Source: Bdellovibrionales bacterium (lineage in GTDB: Bacteria; Bdellovibrionota; Bdellovibrionia; Bdellovibrionales; UBA1609). Taken from it: 12,057 nt of DNA. Made by a program: the position numbers and the translations under genes. Below are positions 6,293 to 12,057 of the stretch, piece by piece. Below the pieces are notes generated by a model. It saw nothing but the letters and a program-made list of their open reading frames with translations, was not told the origin of the DNA and ran no database searches. The stretch's first letter is position 1. Each line of letters starts with the position of its first letter. The DNA is taken from NCBI GenBank assembly GCA_020434645.1, contig JAGRAK010000028.1:1-12057 (forward strand), given 5' to 3'.

Positions 6293-8055
6293 GTTCAGAT
6301 GACAAAGTCAGCATTGAGCCTTATTTTTTGGGGCCGAAGTCAGAAAATGAATACAGTATACGAGAGAAAATCCAGCAGACGCTCGATCACTGGTTTCAGT
6401 GGAGAAAATCTCTTTTTGAAGACGATCCGCCGGCAATTAATAAACAGATGCGAGAATCCTCAGATTATAAAGCAAAGCAGCAAAAAATTTCTGAAAGCCT
6501 TGAGCTTTTAAATGAACTTCTCGAAGCGGAGACTCCTACTTATACGCCAAGATATATCGGACACATGGTTTCTGAAATTTCGCTTCCGGCCATTCTAGGT
6601 CATTTTTCAGCTCTTTTGCATAATCCGAATAACACCTCAGCTGAAGTGGCTCGAGTAGGGAGTCAAATTGAAAAAGAAGGCATCGGTATGCTTCTTGATC
6701 TTGTTGGGTATAATTCTGAATTGGGCGGTGGGCATTTCACATCAGGGGGAACGCTGGCTAACTTTGAGGCTATTTGGCGAGCCAGATTTCGTCTTGATCA
6801 CTGGCTGAGTCTTGCGCTTTATCTTGTAGATAAAAAAAATATACCACTTGATATCTTTTCAGTGTGTTCAATGGGTTGGGATACTTTTTATGCAAAGGTG
6901 CAAGAGTATCAAGTAGAACTAAATGACTTGCGTGCTTATAGCTTGGCCGCCGGGAACCCATGGCGAGTCGCAAATATTATCGCACGAAATTCATCTCGCC
7001 CTTTTTTAGGTCCAGTACTGCTCATACCAGGCAACAAACACTTCTCTTGGCAAAAAGGCTGTAATCTTTTTGGGTTCGGCGAAGAGGCTTTATGGAGTAT
7101 TCCGCTTGATAAACATGGGCGTCTGAATGTTGAAGAGCTTGAGAAGCTTATTTTAAAAGCCCACGCTGAATCTCGACCAATTATAATGGTTGTTAGTGTT
7201 GCGGGTACGACTGAGACGGGAGTGCTTGATCCTGTAGATCGAGTGCAAGACGCCCTTGATCGTTTTAAAAGTGAGCGAGGATGGGATATTTGGCACCATG
7301 TTGATGCGGCCTATGGCGGATTCATGTGCGCATTAAATCATCATTCTAGTGTTGCCTCAGAAATTTTAAGTGAGGGGCAGGCGGCTGCACTTCGAGGAAT
7401 CGCAAGAGCAAGTTCTATAACTATGGATCCTCATAAAATGGGGTATATTCCTTACTCCTGCGGTGCTTTTTTGGTTCCTGATGAAAAAAACTATGTCGTC
7501 TCGCAATTTAAAGCGCCCTATTTGCAAAGGCAGGATATAAAAATGAGTAAGTGGTCTTCAACTATTGAGGGCTCGCGAACAGCATCAGGCGCGGCCGCGA
7601 CATGGCTTACGGGTAAGAGTTTAGGTTTTTCGAGTGCTGACTTTGCGGGGCTTATTGCCAGCACATTTAAAGGCTGCCAAGATTTCAAAAAAGAATTGAG
7701 TCAGACTTACTCTTGGGTGCGCGTACTCGAGCCAAGCGCAACGAATATTCTTTGTTTTTCAGTTGCGACAAATGGTCAAAAACTATCAGTTGCAAATGCA
7801 CAAACGCTGGGTCTTTTTGAGAAAATTGCTTTGAGCCCAAACTTTTCTGTTTCTAAAACTGTGATGGCCAATTTTGAATATGGCGCCGCTATTTCAGCCC
7901 ATGTTGAAGGCTATGGCGGAGAGATTGACACGGATCATTTGCTACTTATTCGTTGTGTTTTTATGAACCCTTTTTGGCGCAAGTCTGCTCTGGGTTTGAA
8001 AGTTAGGGCGGCTATGATAGCCGAAATTGGTGAGCTGTCTGGTATGAATTGTTAG
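6289..8055 (+). CDS. Group II PLP-dependent amino acid decarboxylase family protein
   Basis: From ATG 6289, with GAGG at 6280-6283 ahead and an ATGA overlap with the previous stop, the protein has 588 residues. A GTG at 6241 would add 16 residues inside nnrS and is less likely. Motifs of aspartate-aminotransferase-fold decarboxylases are present in order: TSGGTLANFEA, the ring-stacking His in NKHFSW (H251), VAGTTETG, the cofactor Asp in HHVDAAYGG (D339), and the Schiff-base lysine in MDPHKMGYIPYSCGA (K383). The enzyme should remove the alpha-carboxylate of an amino acid in the cytoplasm. Glutamate, aspartate, cysteine sulfinate, tyrosine and diaminobutyrate decarboxylases share these motifs, so the substrate is not assigned. 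Its place between nnrS and nirK is unexpected. A role in acid consumption or polyamine supply would be speculation. Confidence 0.88.
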   Translation: MSSDDKVSIEPYFLGPKSENEYSIREKIQQTLDHWFQWRKSLFEDDPPAINKQMRESSDYKAKQQKISESLELLNELLEAETPTYTPRYIGHMVSEISLPAILGHFSALLHNPNNTSAEVARVGSQIEKEGIGMLLDLVGYNSELGGGHFTSGGTLANFEAIWRARFRLDHWLSLALYLVDKKNIPLDIFSVCSMGWDTFYAKVQEYQVELNDLRAYSLAAGNPWRVANIIARNSSRPFLGPVLLIPGNKHFSWQKGCNLFGFGEEALWSIPLDKHGRLNVEELEKLILKAHAESRPIIMVVSVAGTTETGVLDPVDRVQDALDRFKSERGWDIWHHVDAAYGGFMCALNHHSSVASEILSEGQAAALRGIARASSITMDPHKMGYIPYSCGAFLVPDEKNYVVSQFKAPYLQRQDIKMSKWSSTIEGSRTASGAAATWLTGKSLGFSSADFAGLIASTFKGCQDFKKELSQTYSWVRVLEPSATNILCFSVATNGQKLSVANAQTLGLFEKIALSPNFSVSKTVMANFEYGAAISAHVEGYGGEIDTDHLLLIRCVFMNPFWRKSALGLKVRAAMIAEIGELSGMNC

Positions 8056-8086
8056 AATATGAATAGGGCACATGTATCCGTTGCAT

Positions 8087-8135
8087 CGTTGTTGGTTAGA
8101 TTGAATTATGTTCGTAATTCAACTTATTAACAACG
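8087..8135 (+). promoter_or_regulatory. Two-tier inverted repeat in the porin leader
   Basis: An inner perfect repeat, TTGAATTA-TGTTCG-TAATTCAA (8101-8122), lies inside an outer pair, CGTTGTT (8087-8093) and AACAACG (8129-8135). The RNA could fold into a long interrupted hairpin whose 3' edge touches the porin ribosome binding site (ACGAGG, 8133-8138). As DNA, the inner 22-bp element is also a good operator shape. It follows the decarboxylase stop by about 30 bp, so it could also slow read-through, but no T-run follows. Confidence 0.45.
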
Positions 8136-8143
8136 AGGTTAAA

Positions 8144-9283
8144 ATGAAAATCCCGATATTTAAAAAAGCATCTATTGCACTGAGTGTTGTGTTAGGTCTT
8201 CACATAACTGTGACTGCCTCCGCAGCAGATTCTACGAACTGGTACGATCGGGTGAATTTGGGCGGTGATTTTCGTTTACGTCATGAATATATAGACCAAG
8301 GGCAGGTGGATTCAAATAATCAACGCCAACGAATTCGCGCAAGAGTTAAAATGGATGGCAAAGTAAATGATGATGTAAAATTAGTTTTTCAATTTGCAAC
8401 GGGCACTTTTGAGACCGTTTCGACAAATCAAACCTTAGACGAAAGCTACACGAATAAGCATTTTGATCTTGATATGGCTTATGTAGACTGGGCAGCAACT
8501 CCAAATACCAAAATACTTGCCGGTAAGGTTAAAAATACTTTTTTTGTGCCAGGCGGGAGCGAACTACTTTGGGACGCTGATGTCACACCCGAGGGTTTAA
8601 CTGTAAATTGGGCTGGTGAACCAAATGATGGGCACTCGCTATTTGTAAACTTGGGTCAGTATTGGTTTGAAGAAAGAGATGCTGAGGGCGCAGCTCCACA
8701 TGCCGACACGCTTCAGTACTCCGCGCAGTTGGGTATGAACTGTGAGATGTCTGGCAATAAACTTGTCGCGGGTCTTGGATATCATGCTTTTTCAGCGATA
8801 AAAAATCATGCTGTCCCGACTGTCGGTGGTGCAAAGGGCAATTCGGTTACTGGCGGTCTCTATGATAATGGTTTTAATCTTGCTGAAATTTTCGCAACTT
8901 ATGACTTTGAAGTGTCGAGTCGCGCTATGCAGATTTATGCCAATTATATTTCTAATAGCGACCCTTCTGATGAAAACAAGGCCTATTTAGTTGGCTTTAC
9001 GCTTATGAAGCTTAAAGAAAAAGGTGACTGGACGTTAGGGTACAGCTACCGAAATGTTGAGCGCGATGCTGTAATTGGGGCATTAAATGATGGGGACTTC
9101 GCAAATGGCGAGACCGATAGTCGTGGTCACCGCATACAGATGCAGTATCAATTAGCCAGTTCAGTAGTGGGAGCGGCAACCTATTTAAAGGGTGAGCGCA
9201 ATGTAAGCGGTTATACTGGTGCAACTGTACCAGAAGGTGCTGACTATACTCGCGCCCAAATCGACTTTATGTTTAAATTCTGA
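8144..9283 (+). CDS. Putative outer-membrane porin (Porin_5-like beta barrel)
   Basis: I choose ATG 8144 because ACGAGG lies 5-6 bases upstream and a clean signal peptide then starts at residue 1 (basic KK, hydrophobic core ALSVVLGL, AxA-type site near ASAA, residues 25-28). An upstream ATG at 8108 would bury the signal. The 379-residue product reads as alternating beta strands: GGDFRLRHEYID, then a QRIRARVKMDGKVNDDVKL-like stretch, AYVDWAA, and an AGKVKNTFFVPGG then LLWDADVTPEG segment. It ends in a terminal Phe (DFMFKF), the usual barrel-assembly signal. These match the 'putative porin' family. Mature protein should sit in the outer membrane. Proximity to nirK suggests uptake of nitrite, nitrate or copper, but the solute is unknown. 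The last codons form part of a long inverted repeat. Confidence 0.82.
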   Translation: MKIPIFKKASIALSVVLGLHITVTASAADSTNWYDRVNLGGDFRLRHEYIDQGQVDSNNQRQRIRARVKMDGKVNDDVKLVFQFATGTFETVSTNQTLDESYTNKHFDLDMAYVDWAATPNTKILAGKVKNTFFVPGGSELLWDADVTPEGLTVNWAGEPNDGHSLFVNLGQYWFEERDAEGAAPHADTLQYSAQLGMNCEMSGNKLVAGLGYHAFSAIKNHAVPTVGGAKGNSVTGGLYDNGFNLAEIFATYDFEVSSRAMQIYANYISNSDPSDENKAYLVGFTLMKLKEKGDWTLGYSYRNVERDAVIGALNDGDFANGETDSRGHRIQMQYQLASSVVGAATYLKGERNVSGYTGATVPEGADYTRAQIDFMFKF

Positions 9284-9307
9284 GTCTAGGCTCAGAATTT
9301 AAACATA
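9268..9307 (+). terminator. Perfect 17-bp inverted repeat across the porin stop codon, probable terminator
   Basis: TATGTTTAAATTCTGAG (9268-9284) and CTCAGAATTTAAACATA (9291-9307) are perfect complements with a 6-base loop, TCTAGG. The left arm includes the last codons and the TGA stop of the porin. TCTAGTTTT follows, a short T-run consistent with an intrinsic terminator, although the stem is AT-rich. Because the repeat is symmetrical it could also protect the 3' end of the porin mRNA. Confidence 0.6.
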
Positions 9308-9344
9308 TCTAGTTTTAAGCCCAGATCATATTTAAATAGCAGAT

Positions 9345-9368
9345 ACCCTATGACTCATATCATAGGGT
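9345..9368 (+). promoter_or_regulatory. Inverted repeat upstream of nirK
   Basis: ACCCTATGA-CTCATA-TCATAGGGT has perfect 9-bp arms and a 6-base loop, 51 bp ahead of the nirK ATG. No strong T-run follows. It may be a second terminator, an operator for nirK or a leader hairpin. The remaining leader to 9419 holds AAGGGAG (9408-9414), the nirK ribosome binding site, and no obvious FNR-type box. Confidence 0.4.
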
Positions 9369-9419
9369 TCTATAGAGTTTCCTTTGTAGGTTATAGCTAA
9401 TCAAATTAAGGGAGCTTTC

Positions 9420-10802
9420 ATGAAAAAAAACATATTTCTTATTTTAATAACCGTATTATTTTCGGCAAGTGGCTTTGCCGCTAAGCCTATTGAGGCCGTA
9501 CTGACAGATGCACCAAATGTACCGCCACCACTCAATCGTCGACCAGGCAAGGTTATTGTTCGCCTTGAAACCAAAGAGCTATTAGGTCGACTGGCTGACG
9601 GTGTTCAATATACGTTTTGGACATTTGGTGGACAGGTCCCGGGTAAATTTATTCGTGTGATGGAGGGTGATGAAGTTGAATTTCATTTATCAAACCATCC
9701 CTCAAGTAAAATGCCACACAATATCGATTTGCATGCTGTAACTGGACCTGGCGGTGGCGCAGAGGCCTCATTTACAGCTCCTGGTAAATCGAGCGTGTTT
9801 TCATTTAAAACACTTAACCCAGGCCTTTATGTCTATCACTGTGCCACAGCACCAGTGGGTATGCATATTGCCAACGGCATGTATGGTTTGATTTTGGTTG
9901 AGCCAAAAGGTGGCTTACCAAAAGTGGATAAAGAATATTACGTTATGCAAAGTGAATTCTATACTAAGGGTAAAAATGGCCAGGCTGGTATTCAACCATT
10001 TAGTATGGAGAAGGCTCTCACTGAAATTCCAGACTACGTTGTATTCAACGGCTCAGTAGGCGCGATGACGGGTGACAAAGCGATCACGGCAAAAGTGGGC
10101 GAGAAGGTTCGATTATTTGTTGGTAACGGTGGTCCGAACCTTGTTTCGTCATTTCACGTTATTGGTGAAATTTTTGACAAAGTTTATGTAGAGGGCGGAA
10201 CTAAAACAATTAATGAAAATGTTCAGACGACTCTTATCCCAGCTGGTGGATCTGCAATAGTGGATTTTAAAGTAGAAGTTCCAGGAACTCTAATTCTTGT
10301 GGATCACTCAATATTTAGAACCTTTAATAAGGGTTCACTTGGTATGTTAAAAATAGCAGGTGAAGAAAATAAAGAAGTTTATTCTGGTAAAACAGGTGAT
10401 GAGGTTTATTTGCCTGAAGGTTCAGCTATACAAAGTATAGATACGGGCAAAGCGAAGGTGGTATTAGCCACAACAACTGCTGAGCGTATTGCTTTTGGTA
10501 AGCGGACTTTTGAGAGCAATTGTATGGCTTGTCACCAATCTGATGGGTCAGGTATTGCGGGAGTTTTCCCTCCACTTGCAAAATCTGATTTTTTGAATGC
10601 TGATAAGAAAAGAGCCATTCGAGCTGTAACCAGTGGGCTGTCAGGCAAAATCTCCGTAAATGGCAAAGAGTACAATGGCGTTATGCCAGCTCAGAATTTA
10701 AGTGACGAAGATGTAGCCAATGTATTGACATTTGTGTACAGCTCTTGGGGCAACTCAAAACAGGTTGTGACGCCTGCGCAAGTAAAGGCGGCTCGTAAGT
10801 AG
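9420..10802 (+). CDS. nirK: Copper-containing nitrite reductase with C-terminal cytochrome c domain
   Basis: The 460-residue protein starts with a Sec signal peptide (about residues 1-20, AxA-like end GFAA), so it acts in the periplasm and reduces nitrite to nitric oxide. Two cupredoxin domains cover about 40-315. Type 1 copper ligands are visible at H100 (MPHNIDLH), C141 and H149 (YHCATAPVGMH) and M154 (NGM). Type 2 ligands are H105, H140 and H246 (SSFHVIG). The catalytic Asp (D103) and His (H296 in LVDHSIFRTFNKG) are present. A class I cytochrome c domain follows (about 355-445) with haem motif CMACH (368-372) and probable axial M422 in NGVMPAQ. The tethered haem should feed electrons to the type 1 copper, as in other three-domain NirKs. 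AAGGGAG lies 5 bases before the ATG. nirV and sco genes follow. Confidence 0.95.
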   Translation: MKKNIFLILITVLFSASGFAAKPIEAVLTDAPNVPPPLNRRPGKVIVRLETKELLGRLADGVQYTFWTFGGQVPGKFIRVMEGDEVEFHLSNHPSSKMPHNIDLHAVTGPGGGAEASFTAPGKSSVFSFKTLNPGLYVYHCATAPVGMHIANGMYGLILVEPKGGLPKVDKEYYVMQSEFYTKGKNGQAGIQPFSMEKALTEIPDYVVFNGSVGAMTGDKAITAKVGEKVRLFVGNGGPNLVSSFHVIGEIFDKVYVEGGTKTINENVQTTLIPAGGSAIVDFKVEVPGTLILVDHSIFRTFNKGSLGMLKIAGEENKEVYSGKTGDEVYLPEGSAIQSIDTGKAKVVLATTTAERIAFGKRTFESNCMACHQSDGSGIAGVFPPLAKSDFLNADKKRAIRAVTSGLSGKISVNGKEYNGVMPAQNLSDEDVANVLTFVYSSWGNSKQVVTPAQVKAARK

Positions 10803-10855
10803 TTTTAATATTTTTAATTATTATGATTTTTGTTTCATAAAGTTAGGCAAGATTT

Positions 10856-11629
10856 GTGAGAACAATAAATAAAAGATTCATTCAATTGTTTTTTGTGTTC
10901 ACACTTCTTGTAATAGTATCTGAGCCATGTTTGGCGACCACTCAAAAAAAAATCACCGGCGGTAAGTTCAAACCCCTTCTGGGTTCTGGTAAAATTGTAA
11001 GAGTAGATGACTTCTACATAGATGAAGCACCAGTGACCAATTCTGATTTTCAGAAATTTATTGAGAAAAATAAAGAGTGGGGTAAAGGCAAGCCCATACG
11101 TCTATTTGTTGACTCAGGTTATCTTGAGCACTGGAGTAAAGAGAACGAGGTTGGCAGTTCGAATTTGAATAATTCTCCGGTAACGAATGTTTCATGGTTT
11201 GCGGCAAAGAAATACTGTGAATCGTTAGGTTTAAGCTTGCCGACCACAGAACAGTGGGAGTATCTCGCTCAGTTTGGTCCGGTCGGTCGTGATAAAAATG
11301 TGAAAGAGATTATTCTTCAGTGGTATTCAAAACCAACGCCAGCCGTATTGCCATCGGTAAAATCAACTTTCAAAAATAAATTTGGTGTTTGGGATGTGCA
11401 TGGGCTTATTTGGGAGTGGACTCTTGATTTTAACACAAGCTTTGTCACGGGCGAGTCTCGCGGTGATACAGCGCTTGAAAAATCTATGTTTTGTGGCAGT
11501 GGTGCCGCTCGCGCTGTTGACCCAGGTGACTATGCTGCATTTATGCGTTTTGGACACCGAAGCAGTTTAAAGGGTCACTACACTGGTAAAAACTTAGGTT
11601 TTAGGTGCGCAAAAGGGGTGAAGAAATGA
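10856..11629 (+). CDS. nirV: NirV-like formylglycine-generating enzyme (SUMF1) family protein
   Basis: The 257-residue protein uses a GTG start with only a weak AGG upstream. Residues 1-27 form a signal peptide (RTINKR, then a long hydrophobic core), so it is exported. The SUMF1/FGE fold is shown by DDFYIDEAPVTNSDFQKFI (51-69), SPVTNVSWFAAKKYCESLG (107-125), LPTTEQWEYLA (128-138), GVWDVHGLIWEWT (177-189), and the ending NLGFRCAKG (246-254). Of the two cysteines that FGE enzymes use five residues apart, C213 is present but the partner position is A218, so formylglycine formation is doubtful. Proteins of this kind next to nirK are named NirV; their role is not well defined, with NirK assembly or maturation often assumed. 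The gene overlaps the sco gene as ATGA. A weak 6-bp hairpin (TTATGA/TCATAA, 10821-10840) lies in the gap after nirK. Confidence 0.82.
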   Translation: MRTINKRFIQLFFVFTLLVIVSEPCLATTQKKITGGKFKPLLGSGKIVRVDDFYIDEAPVTNSDFQKFIEKNKEWGKGKPIRLFVDSGYLEHWSKENEVGSSNLNNSPVTNVSWFAAKKYCESLGLSLPTTEQWEYLAQFGPVGRDKNVKEIILQWYSKPTPAVLPSVKSTFKNKFGVWDVHGLIWEWTLDFNTSFVTGESRGDTALEKSMFCGSGAARAVDPGDYAAFMRFGHRSSLKGHYTGKNLGFRCAKGVKK

Positions 11630-12057
11630 AAGCCAAGCTATTACTGATCGTGTCTATTCTGCTTCTCACAACAAATTTATTATCAGCGAACTTATCTGAG
11701 GATTCGCTTTATAATCTTGATACAAAATGGACAAATCAAGACGGAAAATCAGTTCAGCTCAAAGATTATCTAGGTCAGCCTGTAATTCTCTCAATGGTCT
11801 ATTTAACCTGTGGTTTTATGTGCCCCACTATAATTTCTGAGATTCAAAGTATTGAGGCGAAACTTGATAAGAAGATTAGAAAAGATGTGCGTGTTGTCCT
11901 CGTGTCATTTGATCCTGATCGAGACACTCCTGAGAATATGAAAGCTTATGCAAAAAAACGAAAGCTTGATCCTTCAAAGTGGGTTATGCTGACAAATAAA
12001 GACGATTCTAAAATCCGAGAGCTGGCGGCGGTACTAGGGTTCAAATATCAAAAGACC
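11626..12057 (+). CDS. SCO1/SenC-family copper chaperone, truncated by window end
   Basis: 144 codons are open from the ATG at 11626 to the edge; the C-terminus lies outside. A hydrophobic N-terminus (about residues 1-21) is a signal peptide or anchor, placing the domain in the periplasm. The thioredoxin-like SCO fold is shown by TNQDGKSVQLKDYLGQPVIL (36-55), the copper site TCGFMCP (C62 and C66, CxxxC), VSFDPDRDTPENMKAYA in the middle, and WVMLTNKD. The third copper ligand, a distal His, would fall beyond the edge. SCO proteins deliver copper to, or reduce thiols in, copper enzymes such as cytochrome oxidase. Here the overlap with nirV and the closeness of nirK suggest service to NirK, which is inference. 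Confidence 0.88.
   Translation, partial: MKAKLLLIVSILLLTTNLLSANLSEDSLYNLDTKWTNQDGKSVQLKDYLGQPVILSMVYLTCGFMCPTIISEIQSIEAKLDKKIRKDVRVVLVSFDPDRDTPENMKAYAKKRKLDPSKWVMLTNKDDSKIRELAAVLGFKYQKT

Noticed and set aside
8108..8143. Upstream ATG for the porin
   Set aside because: It lies within the inverted repeat, lacks a ribosome binding site and would put 12 residues before a normal signal peptide.

Overview
The window looks like an AT-rich Gram-negative chromosome segment that carries the core of a copper-type nitrite respiration locus beside a possible cell-density or lipid-signal module. An outer-membrane porin with a C-terminal Phe and several Sec signal peptides indicate a double-membraned cell. 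The mix of families (PilZ-methyltransferase, GNAT-deacetylase fusion, NirK fused to cytochrome c) would fit a member of the Bdellovibrionota/Oligoflexia or a related proteobacterial lineage, but that placement is inference only. No rRNA, tRNA, CRISPR or insertion sequence was seen.

Left arm, minus strand (1-3930). Transcription runs leftwards from a 561-aa protein joining an N-terminal GNAT acetyltransferase to a C-terminal acetylpolyamine amidohydrolase/HDAC-type deacetylase. Next comes a 500-aa protein with a PilZ-like N-terminus and a PhcB-like SAM methyltransferase C-terminus. Last is a six-helix membrane protein cut by the window edge. A PhcB-like methyltransferase followed directly by a six-helix sensor recalls the phcB-phcS order of Ralstonia, so a fatty-acid methyl ester type signalling pair is proposed.

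Divergent region (3931-4142). This gene-free stretch separates the two arms. It holds a perfect palindrome, TGACGAACGTCA, just upstream of the rightward genes, a candidate site for the Crp/Fnr regulator encoded next.

Right arm, plus strand (4143-12057). The genes in order are: a DUF2249 protein with a Cys-rich tail, a Crp/Fnr regulator, an NnrS-type membrane protein, a group II PLP-dependent decarboxylase, a periplasm-facing beta-barrel porin, NirK with a fused cytochrome c domain, a NirV-like SUMF1 protein, and a SCO/SenC copper chaperone cut by the right edge. Overlapping starts and stops (crp/nnrS, nnrS/decarboxylase, nirV/sco) point to translational coupling. Copper and haem residues in NirK are intact. 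DUF2249, the regulator and NnrS fit nitric oxide sensing and tolerance, and SCO fits copper delivery to NirK. No NO reductase gene lies in the window.

The strongest oddities are the GNAT-deacetylase fusion, a hairpin that buries the ribosome binding site of the crp/fnr gene, a perfect 17-bp inverted repeat that runs through the porin stop codon, the decarboxylase embedded in a nitrite/NO operon, and the loss of one catalytic cysteine in the NirV-like protein.
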